Below, piece after piece: positions 16,487 to 23,051 of a stretch of DNA of 64,000 nt. The position numbers and the translations under genes are program-made. Numbering within the stretch: the stretch's first letter is position 1; the number at the start of each line of letters is the position of its first letter. The DNA comes from 55-13 sp964501275. Its GTDB lineage: Bacteria; Armatimonadota; Fimbriimonadia; Fimbriimonadales; Fimbriimonadaceae. Location: the NCBI GenBank assembly GCA_964501275.1, contig CAZCSP010000024.1, positions 1 to 64,000 on the forward strand, read 5' to 3'. The notes beneath the pieces were generated by a model. It had not been told where the DNA came from and searched no databases. It worked only from the letters and a program-made list of their open reading frames with translations.

Positions 16487-17403
16487 AAGTTTTGCCCCTT
16501 AATCTTGTTTCTCGCCATCTGCAGAATCGCTCCTTCGCGCACGCCAAATTCGCTTACTATAATCTCGGTCGCTTCGAAGTGGTTCATCAACTCGTAATAC
16601 ACCATTGCGCCGGGCAAAAGCGTCCCTGCCCGTTTAGGCTTAACATTAAAACGCTCCGTGATCCGCTCCACATTCAGTCTCTCGGTAGCCCAGATCAGGT
16701 AGCGAAGCTCTTCCCGATGCAGAATCTTCTCGCCATCGGGATGCAGCGCCCGCCACAGCCCCCGCGCCACCCCTCCACTGGCGATCACATGCGGCGACGC
16801 AACCGTTTGCAGACTACATCCTTGAAGAGTTTTTCGGATGTAGGCGAGCGCGTCTTTCTTGACTTCTGGCGGGCAAGGCAGTTGCAGTCCGGCTTCCGCG
16901 ATGACGCGACCAGTGCCCATCCGCAGGGATGTCTCCTCCAAAATCTCCTGTCCAGTCACCAAGGCAACCTGTGCGCTCCCTCCGCCCACCTCGAACATCA
17001 GGTCCGGCTCCACCTCCTTGGTATCCAGCCGGACTCCAAAAAAGCTGTATTCAGCCTCTCGTGCCGGAGCAATGATCTCCACTTGCACCCCGGCCTCTGT
17101 TTTGATCCGCTTCAGGATCGCTTGATGGTTTTGCGCCGAACGCATGGCTTCGGTGGCGAAGACGTAAAGCCGGTCGGCCCGCTTGCTGACCGAGACCCGG
17201 CGAAACTCCTTCATGACCCCCACCAGTTGGTCGGCCTGCTCCTTGGGAATCTCCCCCGTGCGGGCCACGATTTCGCCCAGCGGGATCCACTCGTTCAGGT
17301 TGTCGATCCGCATCACGATCTCGCCATCCGTCGCCGCAACCAAGAGGTGAGCCGTGTTGGAGCCGATATCAGCCGCCGCGAGAATCCGAGCCATGGGCTT
17401 CAT
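16483..17403 (-). CDS. ppx: Exopolyphosphatase / pppGpp phosphatase family
   Basis: A 306-residue member of the Ppx/GppA family in the ASKHA fold, hydrolysing terminal phosphate of polyphosphate and possibly pppGpp. The phosphate-1 loop DIGSNTAHLLVA and the FEVGGGSAQ phosphate-2 loop are clear. It is the short form without the C-terminal HD domain of E. coli Ppx. It precedes ppk1 with a four-base overlap. The true start may be the second methionine (ATG at 17394, MARILAAADIG): the first ATG falls inside a possible -10 box CACAAT. Confidence 0.88.
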   Translation of the reverse strand: MKPMARILAAADIGSNTAHLLVAATDGEIVMRIDNLNEWIPLGEIVARTGEIPKEQADQLVGVMKEFRRVSVSKRADRLYVFATEAMRSAQNHQAILKRIKTEAGVQVEIIAPAREAEYSFFGVRLDTKEVEPDLMFEVGGGSAQVALVTGQEILEETSLRMGTGRVIAEAGLQLPCPPEVKKDALAYIRKTLQGCSLQTVASPHVIASGGVARGLWRALHPDGEKILHREELRYLIWATERLNVERITERFNVKPKRAGTLLPGAMVYYELMNHFEATEIIVSEFGVREGAILQMARNKIKGQNL

Positions 17404-17476
17404 TGTGGATTGCTGAAGTGTTTGAATGCTGGATTGCTTGATTGCTTGAATGCCGAATTACAGAATGCCATTCAAC

Positions 17477-17513
17477 TTGACATCCAGCTTGAATCACATG
17501 TGGTATATACTAT
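17477..17513 (+). promoter_or_regulatory. Promoter and probable operator of the toxin-antitoxin operon
   Basis: An extended -10 (TGGTATATA/TATACT at 17501-17511) lies six bases before the ATG. A TTGACA stands further upstream, but at too long a spacing to be certain. GTATATAC at 17503-17510 is a perfect palindrome within the promoter, the expected place for autorepression by the antitoxin. Confidence 0.5.
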
Positions 17514-17517
17514 TTGT

Positions 17518-17748
17518 ATGGCTATGACGCGACAACTAACGGTTCGGATGCCACTTGATATCCTTCAGCGGCTCAAAGAAAAGGGGAAGACGGCTCCCTA
17601 CATCATCGAGGCAGTGCAAGAGAAGTTGGCAAGAGAGGCAGAGCAGGAGATCGAGGCCAGCCTGCTGTGCCTTGTCGACGACACCGAAGCAAACGACATC
17701 TCCGATCTGAAGCCAGCCCAAGCAAAGGCGATGAGCCGTGAAGATTGA
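17518..17748 (+). CDS. Ribbon-helix-helix-type antitoxin
   Basis: A 76-residue protein. The N-terminal TRQLTVRMPLDILQRL has the strand-then-helix pattern of MetJ/Arc (ribbon-helix-helix) antitoxins, and the acidic C-terminal tail would wrap the toxin. The ATG sits six bases after a TATACT -10 box, so the mRNA is probably leaderless. It overlaps the toxin start by 11 bases. Role: DNA-binding antitoxin and autoregulator of the operon with the MazF-type toxin next to it. Confidence 0.7.
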   Translation: MAMTRQLTVRMPLDILQRLKEKGKTAPYIIEAVQEKLAREAEQEIEASLLCLVDDTEANDISDLKPAQAKAMSRED

Positions 17749-18085
17749 GCAAGGCCAGATTTTTCGCCATGACTTCGGGCCTCGCCAAAACCACCTTCAA
17801 GAAGGGCCGCGACCGATCGTCGTCATCCAAACCGACGCGCTCAATCGACTTGACGGCTATCCAAACGTGATCGTCGTTCCCCTTACGACGAAAGAGAAAA
17901 AGAGCGCGACCTACGCCAAAGTCGAGCCTTCCGAGGAGAATGCGCTCGACCGCATCAGTTGGGCTATCGCCAACCAGATATTCACCCTGGACAAAGGCGA
18001 TCTCAAGGAGTCGCTCGGCCATGTGACTGCCACGGAGTTGTATAACATCAAGGAGTCGCTGAAAATCAGTCTGAATATCAAATGA
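17738..18085 (+). CDS. MazF/PemK-type toxin
   Basis: A 115-residue protein with the MazF/PemK pattern: GQIFRHDFGP, then GPRPIVVIQTDALNR and NVIVVPLTT, ending SWAIANQIFTLDK. In this family these strands form the endoribonuclease active site. The start is GTG inside the antitoxin gene (11-base overlap). Its TGA overlaps the ATG of the HD-hydrolase gene (ATGA), so three proteins are translated from one mRNA. Most likely an mRNA interferase; the activity itself is inferred. Confidence 0.75.
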   Translation: MKIEQGQIFRHDFGPRQNHLQEGPRPIVVIQTDALNRLDGYPNVIVVPLTTKEKKSATYAKVEPSEENALDRISWAIANQIFTLDKGDLKESLGHVTATELYNIKESLKISLNIK

Positions 18086-18639
18086 CGCCCAACCTGGAAT
18101 CCGCCATCGGGTTCGCCATGCACGCCCATCGGGGTCAAGTTCGGGATGGGGAGGTTCCGCTTCCTTATATCACCCACCCTCTGGACGTGCTAGCCAACCT
18201 CCGATACACGGGTCAAATCATAGACCCCGACATGCTCTGCGCCGCCGTCCTCCACGACGTGGTCGAGGAGTCAGGCGTTCGGTTTGAGGAGATCGAGGAG
18301 AAGTTTGGGACGGGGGTTCGTGAGCTGGTGCAGGAACTGACGCGCTATGAGCCGACGGACGAGGAGAGAGAGGGCCTAACGAAGGATGAGATTTGGGAGC
18401 TTCGGTCCAAGCTCCTGCTGGAAGAGATCGAGCGGATGTCCCCCCGCGCCCAAGCCGTCAAACTCGCCGACCGTCTTTCCAACCTCAACGAGGCCACCCG
18501 CGCAAAGGTTGGAAAGAAGCTGGGCCGCTACAACAAACAGACCGCCAAGATCCTCAAGATCATCCCGAAGAAGGCCAACCCCGGCCTATGGGAAGCGGTC
18601 AAGCGGCTGCACGAAGAGGTCGAGGCTAGCGAGCGATGA
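18082..18639 (+). CDS. HD phosphohydrolase, Mesh1/SpoT-hydrolase-like
   Basis: A 185-residue protein with the metal-binding HD-domain pattern of SpoT/RelA hydrolase and the small alarmone hydrolase Mesh1. Motifs are HAHRGQVRDG, YITHP, AAVLHDVVEES (HD pair) and VKLADRLSN (last Asp). No synthetase or TGS domain is present. Predicted reaction: removal of the 3'-pyrophosphate from (p)ppGpp or hydrolysis of a related nucleotide. It starts within the toxin stop codon (ATGA), an unusual third member for a MazF operon. Its 3' end overlaps the convergent monooxygenase gene by 14 bases. Confidence 0.8.
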   Translation: MTPNLESAIGFAMHAHRGQVRDGEVPLPYITHPLDVLANLRYTGQIIDPDMLCAAVLHDVVEESGVRFEEIEEKFGTGVRELVQELTRYEPTDEEREGLTKDEIWELRSKLLLEEIERMSPRAQAVKLADRLSNLNEATRAKVGKKLGRYNKQTAKILKIIPKKANPGLWEAVKRLHEEVEASER

Positions 18640-18970
18640 CTTCGTAGGTCACAAAGCTGGAGGTCATGGGAGGCTCTTCGCCCCGCTCCTTGGCCAGCTT
18701 GATGTCCTCGAACCCACGCTTGTGGCCCTCGATGAACTCTGGCGACCCCGTCCAGTTCTTGAAGCTCTGCTCATCCGTCCAATGGCTGACGATCAGATAG
18801 CTTTCGCCTTCCTTCTGGGGCTTCAATACCTCCATATTGAGGAACCCAGGCAAGCGGTCGATCGCCCTGGCGCGCGACGAGAACAGTTCTTCAAAGCGCG
18901 ATTGGTAGTAGTCCTTGCAGGCGATGAAGTTAATCGCAACAAAATTGGTTTGGTTAGCCGTGGCGTTCAT
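18626..18970 (-). CDS. Antibiotic biosynthesis monooxygenase domain protein (HmoA/IsdG-like)
   Basis: A 114-residue ABM-fold protein. Motifs FEELFSSRARAIDRLPGF, MEVLKP and HWTDEQSFKNW resemble the HmoA/IsdG heme-degrading monooxygenases of Gram-positive bacteria, although distal heme-ligand residues cannot be judged by eye. Such proteins are dimeric and cytoplasmic. I start at the ATG at 18970, close to the family N-terminus; the frame is open to an ATG at 19006. Neither has a Shine-Dalgarno. Convergent with the HD hydrolase gene. Confidence 0.72.
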   Translation of the reverse strand: MNATANQTNFVAINFIACKDYYQSRFEELFSSRARAIDRLPGFLNMEVLKPQKEGESYLIVSHWTDEQSFKNWTGSPEFIEGHKRGFEDIKLAKERGEEPPMTSSFVTYEVIAR

Positions 18971-19108
18971 GATGATTGCTTGTCTAAAATGACTGTCACC
19001 CTTCATCTTGAGCTATCTGTACAAAAAAGTCAAGATTGGCCTAGCGGAAAATGGAAAAACTAGGTCAGGATGCTGGCATGAGCCAATCTCAAAGCTGGCA
19101 ACAGGCGT

Positions 19109-19150
19109 TCTTACCGCAAAGGAACAAAGAAACCAAGGGCGCAAAGGAGA
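19109..19150. repeat. Half-copy of the ACCGC(C)AAGAAACAA palindrome
   Basis: ttaccgcaaaggaacaaaga and following bases match the left arm of the complete palindromes at 26687-26780 and 49240-49336. The right arm is missing. Confidence 0.6.
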
Positions 19151-19160
19151 AAGCCTAGGT

Positions 19161-19320
19161 GCAAGTCGTGCGCAGACTGGATATCCATTGTCGAGCCAGA
19201 GCTATCGGGATCGGACGCATCCCTTCGGTGGCCCTCTGTGGTCCTCGGTGGTTTCATTCCCGGCCAGTTGTAAAGAACCACCGAAAACACCGAGGGCCAC
19301 CGAAGAATTGCGGACAGTCT
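19161..19320. repeat. TTCGGTGGCCCTC palindrome, copy 1
   Basis: It contains a conserved head (caagtcg, cagactg, gagctatcgg) and a stem in which ttcggtggccctctgtggtc faces gaccaccgaaaacaccgagg-type sequence. A second copy in the same orientation lies at 19778-19918, so the YtxH gene is bracketed. No gene lies in 18971-19419. Confidence 0.75.
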
Positions 19321-19407
19321 GAGTAGAAGAGCAGGTGGATGGCGATGAGCTACCCGGGATAGGCGGCGCTTGGGACCATGTGAACCCGATCTCCCTCAAC
19401 CGCAGTT

Positions 19408-19413
19408 TATAGA
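19408..19413 (+). promoter_or_regulatory. -10 element TATAGA, leaderless, for ytxH-like gene
   Basis: TATAGA, six bases (agggag), then ATG. The purine run would be far too close to the ATG to act as a Shine-Dalgarno, so a leaderless start fits better. Confidence 0.5.
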
Positions 19414-19419
19414 AGGGAG

Positions 19420-19746
19420 ATGTATGAACAACAGCAATCTAACCATGGACTTCATTTGGCGTCTGTTCTGGTCGGGGTGGCCGCCGGAATCGCCGGGACT
19501 ATCCTCTACGCCGCCTACCGTGAGCGCGAGTTCAACAGCGTCGTGAGCCGGACACGGGAGATGGGCGACCGGTCGACCGAATACATCGGCAACGTCGGCG
19601 AGAACATCAAAGAGAAGGCCTCGGCGGTCGTCGATACGGTGAAGGAGAAAGCGGTTGCCGTGGTGGACTCGGCTGAGTCGGCAGTTTCCAACCTTAGCAA
19701 GAGCGTCCACAACATGGCCGATAAGCAGACGAAAGCGCTGAGTTAA
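19420..19746 (+). CDS. YtxH-like small stress protein
   Basis: A 108-residue protein with a Gly/Ala-rich hydrophobic N-terminal helix (about 12-32, LASVLVGVAAGIAGTILYAAY) typical of YtxH-domain proteins. A long amphipathic helix of Val/Asp/Lys/Ala heptads follows (about 50-105). Such proteins are often general-stress-induced and membrane-associated; their molecular role is unknown. The gene stands alone between two copies of the TTCGGTGGCCCTC palindrome. Confidence 0.68.
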   Translation: MYEQQQSNHGLHLASVLVGVAAGIAGTILYAAYREREFNSVVSRTREMGDRSTEYIGNVGENIKEKASAVVDTVKEKAVAVVDSAESAVSNLSKSVHNMADKQTKALS

Positions 19747-19777
19747 AAGAGGGCCAACCCGGATAATTCGCTACAGG

Positions 19778-19918
19778 TTCAAGTCGCGGACAGACTGCAA
19801 CTCCGGTGGCAAACCTGAGCTATCGGCATCTTTTCGGTGGCCCTCGGTGTTTTTCGGTGGTTCTTTTCATTGACTGGAGATGAAACCACTGAGGGCCGCA
19901 GAGGACCACCGAAGGGAG
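19778..19918. repeat. TTCGGTGGCCCTC palindrome, copy 2
   Basis: Same orientation and same head (caagtcgcggacagactg, gagctatcgg) as copy 1 at 19161. The stem arms ttcggtggccctcggtgttt and ctgagggccgcagaggacca pair imperfectly. Confidence 0.75.
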
Positions 19919-19928
19919 TTATCCCGGC

Positions 19929-19934
19929 TAGAAT
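19929..19934 (+). promoter_or_regulatory. -10 element TAGAAT, leaderless, for DUF3500 gene
   Basis: TAGAAT, six bases, then GTG. No Shine-Dalgarno. Confidence 0.5.
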
Positions 19935-19940
19935 GACGAC

Positions 19941-20924
19941 GTGAAGCTGATTCTCGTCGTCGTTCTCCTTGCCGCTTTTATTGGTCAAGCGCCTCGACTG
20001 GCGGTTGCCAAAGAGGCGCATGGCTTCTTGGCGACTCTGGGCCAGAGCCAAAAAGCGAAGGCCGTCTTTGCCGCGAACTCCGACCAGATCTACAACTGGC
20101 ACTTCGTGCCCCGCTCCCGCCCCGGCCTTCCCTGGGGGGCGATGAATGCCGAGCAACAGGCCGCCGCGCACACCCTTCTGAAGTCCAGCCTCAGCAAGAT
20201 CGGCTATCAAAAGATCGAAGAGATTCGATCGTTGGAGCCGATCCTGAAGGAGTTGGAAGACGGCAATCCGGGCCGTGACGAGCGCCTCTACACCTTCGCC
20301 TTCTTCGGCGAACCTAGCGACACGAAGCCCTGGGCCTGGCGATATGAGGGCCATCACCTGTCGCTCACTTTTGTCTATCGCGACGGTCAACTGGTCGCAA
20401 GCACTCCGCAGTTCCTAGGCTCCAATCCCGAGGAGCACAAGGGCAAGCGTCCCCTGGCCAAAGAGCGCGACCTTGCCTACAAACTCCTGGAAACCCTCAA
20501 CCCCGACCAACTCGCCAAAGCCCACATTGCTGCCAGATCGCCCGGCGATATCGTCACCGGCAACGACCGGAAAGCCTCTATCGAGGGCCGCCGAGGATTG
20601 CCCTATGGCGAACTGGACGGAACCCAAAAGCGGCTCCTCCTCGACCTCCTCCGCGCTCACGCCGAGGTCCAGTCGGAGAAGGAGCAGACGCGCCGGATGA
20701 AGCAGATTCAGGAAGAGGAGCTAGGTGATTTGGTGTTTGCCTGGATGGGAACGACCGAGGAGAAAGGCAGGCATTACTACCGCATCCAAGGCAAGAACCT
20801 GATCGTGGAGTACGACAATAGCCAAGGCAACGGCACCCACGTCCACACCGTCTGGCGGAATCAGCGAGAGGACTTCGGAGCCGATCCGTTACTGAACCAC
20901 TACGAGCACGGGCACCGGCATTAG
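19941..20924 (+). CDS. Secreted DUF3500 protein
   Basis: A 327-residue exported protein with a signal peptide at residues 1-23 (LILVVVLLAAFIGQAP, cleavage after AVAK or nearby). The mature part matches DUF3500: repeated NWHFVP, WRYEGHHLSLTFVY and TPQFLGSNP elements in the centre, HYYRIQGKNLIVEYDN near the end, and a C-terminal HVHTVWRNQREDFG. The family is of unknown function, often in planctomycete-like bacteria. The last 24 bases, including the stop, were duplicated downstream (see 20900-21155). GTG start. Confidence 0.78.
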   Translation: MKLILVVVLLAAFIGQAPRLAVAKEAHGFLATLGQSQKAKAVFAANSDQIYNWHFVPRSRPGLPWGAMNAEQQAAAHTLLKSSLSKIGYQKIEEIRSLEPILKELEDGNPGRDERLYTFAFFGEPSDTKPWAWRYEGHHLSLTFVYRDGQLVASTPQFLGSNPEEHKGKRPLAKERDLAYKLLETLNPDQLAKAHIAARSPGDIVTGNDRKASIEGRRGLPYGELDGTQKRLLLDLLRAHAEVQSEKEQTRRMKQIQEEELGDLVFAWMGTTEEKGRHYYRIQGKNLIVEYDNSQGNGTHVHTVWRNQREDFGADPLLNHYEHGHRH

Positions 20925-21155
20925 GGTAGGAGGGGGTTCGGACCTGTAGGCGGCGGATGCATTGTGCCGCCGTCTGACTACCGGCTTTACGGCGTCGGCA
21001 AAAACCCCTCGAACCTGGAGGTCCCAGGCTACGAGCACGGGCACCGGCATTAGGGTAGGAAGGGGTTTGGACTTGTAGACGGCGGATGCATTGTGCCGCC
21101 GTCTGACTACCTTTACGGCGTCGGCAAAAATCCCTCGGACCTGGAGGTCCCAGGC
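20900..21155 (+). repeat. Tandem duplication including a gene end
   Basis: A 129-base unit is repeated directly (20900-21028, then 21029-21155). Each unit begins with the last codons and stop of the DUF3500 gene and contains a hairpin of gacggcgg against ccgccgtc around a gcattgtg loop. Further match: 54159-54262 carries a scrambled inverted version. No gene is present in 20925-21233. Confidence 0.85.
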
Positions 21156-21233
21156 ACGAAAACCCGGACGTGGACGTCTAGGCTACAGAGCGATCCTTGG
21201 TGTTTCCGTATCGGTTGGTCTAGGGAGGGTGAG

Positions 21234-21656
21234 CTAACCGGCGCCGAAGGTCTCCGGCAACTCTAGAGGGAACTCCATCTTGATCAACTCCCCATCAGGA
21301 TCCTCCTTGAAGTAGACCGTAATCGGAAATCCCAGAATCTGCGCGAGGCAAGCAAGGCATTCCTGGCCATAGGCGCTGGGAGCTCCATCAAGGGTCATCG
21401 TGATACCCTTTTGATTCCAGATATTCAGGCCGCGACGGCCCGCGTCGTTTGCCAATCGGATGAACGCCGTAGCTTCAGGATGTCCGCTGGATGGGTCGAA
21501 CCACGCCAGCAGGTTCATCACCCGCTCCTCACGGAGATAGTCGTAGAACCGGACATCCGGCTTCAGGAGGAAAGCTTCTTTGAAGAGGAGAAACTCAGCC
21601 TCGATCCCGTTGATCGGCTTTGAGGCGATCTGGAATATCTTGGTGAAAATGCTCAT
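21234..21656 (-). CDS. Hypothetical protein
   Basis: A 140-residue soluble protein that I do not recognise. It has no signal peptide. Alternating features include FYDYLREERVMNLLAWFDP, then AFIRLANDAGRRGLNIW and a C-terminal strand region ending in EFPLELPETFGAG. It resembles the small immunity- or nucleotide-binding-type proteins found near toxin loci, but this is only impression. It stands alone between repeat DNA and the SUFU/kinase pair. Confidence 0.55.
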   Translation of the reverse strand: MSIFTKIFQIASKPINGIEAEFLLFKEAFLLKPDVRFYDYLREERVMNLLAWFDPSSGHPEATAFIRLANDAGRRGLNIWNQKGITMTLDGAPSAYGQECLACLAQILGFPITVYFKEDPDGELIKMEFPLELPETFGAG

Positions 21657-21779
21657 CGTCTAACCGGCTATCTCTATTTCTAGTCGGTGAAACCTATTCA
21701 AATGTAACTTGGTTCACCATGAAAAGGTGAATGTGGACCACTGTTCTCTAAACACAAACGAGCGACGAGTTTTCGCTTG

Positions 21780-22292
21780 CTATTTTGGTGTAAGTGTAGC
21801 CGCGGTTTGGGCGATGTCTAGCCCAGAGTTGTCAATCACTTGCCAGCCCTCTGGAATCCCCTCGCGATACGCGGCGCTTGTGAAACGGATCGTCTTTTCC
21901 AGAATGGCGGGATCAAAGGATTTATTGGTACGGGTCGCGTTCCTTAGCAGATTCGTTTCCAGGTCGGGGAGAAGAAGCACCTTGCGCACCTCATAGCCCT
22001 CCAGTTCATCCCGGATCAGTTCGTCCAAGCGTTGGGGATTGCGGCAATGGTCGATCGCAACCGTGAATCCCGCGTCCGCATACGTCCGAGCCACCGCGCA
22101 AGCCGCCCGCTCCGCAATCTGAAACTGCCGCTCCGTCTCTTCGGTCCAAGGCACCGAGTCCGACATCCCCGCCACCACCCAACCCCGCAAGTCGTCGACG
22201 GGAAGGTGGAGGCCAAGTTCTACTTGAGTCAAGAAGGCAAGACAAAGCGAAGTCTTCCCCGCGCCGGGCGGTCCTGAGATGAAGGTGATCAT
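21780..22292 (-). CDS. P-loop kinase-like protein (AAA_33 / zeta-toxin-like)
   Basis: A 170-residue single-domain P-loop protein with Walker A GPPGAGKTS at 7-15. Later come DDLRGWVV, TVAIDHCRNPQ (Walker-B/acceptor region) and RNATRTNKSFDPAI (lid region). This layout fits small-molecule or nucleoside kinases such as chloramphenicol phosphotransferase and zeta toxins; the substrate is not evident. The start is the ATG at 22290-22292, which overlaps the SUFU stop codon (ATGA), rather than an ATG 12 bases upstream. It is translationally coupled to the SUFU protein. Confidence 0.65.
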   Translation of the reverse strand: MITFISGPPGAGKTSLCLAFLTQVELGLHLPVDDLRGWVVAGMSDSVPWTEETERQFQIAERAACAVARTYADAGFTVAIDHCRNPQRLDELIRDELEGYEVRKVLLLPDLETNLLRNATRTNKSFDPAILEKTIRFTSAAYREGIPEGWQVIDNSGLDIAQTAATLTPK

Positions 22293-22996
22293 GCCGTCGC
22301 GCATATATTGGGCCGACGCTTATCGAGAACGAAGAACTCGAAGGGACTGAGCCCCGAAGCCTCGACGCGATCAAAAAACGCTTCGGAACCATTTGCCGCA
22401 CAATAGTCGAACTCTTCCCGGTAGAGAAAGGCCACCGTCAGCAGAACCACGTTCCGGCCGTCTTCAACCTTCACCACCTCGGCTTCATCCGGCATCATAA
22501 AGCTCGGACACACGATGGCGGCGCAAAGCTCGGTGTCCGTGTCGTAAGGCTCCAGATCTTTGTTCCGCATAGTATGTCCACCCCAAATCCACGACTCGCG
22601 AGAGTGCGGAATGTCTGCCAGGGCGCTAAGCGCCTCAACGGGCCAAAAGCGAGAGGGATCACCGGTCACCCCCCATTCCAGAGGCCAGTCGATGGGAAGA
22701 TGAAGGAGGAGCTCGGCGTACCGATACTCCTCGGGGTTCTCAACGTCGCTGGGAACGTTCATCGGGCGTTGGGCCAGACCGGTGGTCACAAAGGTCCGAA
22801 ACTCATCTTCCGGGGTGGCCTCGAATAGGTGGAGATCGATGTGGACCACTTTGGGCGATTCCGGATCAAAGACGCGCTCAATCTCGCCGAAGTAGGGTCG
22901 CAGGTGGTCTTCCACGGCATGGATAAGCATCCAATCTTCTGCGACCTTCTCCATGGCATCGCCAGATTCAGGACCAATCTGATCTTCAATGGACAT
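22289..22996 (-). CDS. Suppressor-of-fused (SUFU) domain protein
   Basis: A 235-residue SUFU-domain protein: HIDLHLFEATPEDEFRTFVT, TTGLAQRPMNVP, YAELLLHLPIDWP and a C-terminal LLTVAFLYREEFDY. In bacteria SUFU proteins are known mainly as immunity proteins of polymorphic toxins. No toxin gene with a recognisable nuclease domain is nearby. It lies upstream of and overlaps the P-loop kinase gene. ATG has TATCCT eight bases before it. Confidence 0.78.
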   Translation of the reverse strand: MSIEDQIGPESGDAMEKVAEDWMLIHAVEDHLRPYFGEIERVFDPESPKVVHIDLHLFEATPEDEFRTFVTTGLAQRPMNVPSDVENPEEYRYAELLLHLPIDWPLEWGVTGDPSRFWPVEALSALADIPHSRESWIWGGHTMRNKDLEPYDTDTELCAAIVCPSFMMPDEAEVVKVEDGRNVVLLTVAFLYREEFDYCAANGSEAFFDRVEASGLSPFEFFVLDKRRPNICATA

Positions 22997-23004
22997 ATTT
23001 CCAA

Positions 23005-23010
23005 AGGATA
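23005..23010 (-). promoter_or_regulatory. -10 element TATCCT for the SUFU-kinase operon
   Basis: TATCCT, eight bases, then the ATG at 22996. No Shine-Dalgarno. Confidence 0.45.
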
Positions 23011-23051
23011 GCCGGAACCTCGACTCGGTTTCGCGAGTCGAGGTGATCCGC

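Noticed and set aside
16492..17748. 418-codon plus-strand ORF
   Set aside because: Only the last 77 codons are a real gene (antitoxin). The rest is the antisense of ppx and low-complexity intergenic DNA.
20900..21155. CRISPR-like tandem repeat
   Set aside because: Only two units of 129 bases with no spacers; it is a tandem duplication.
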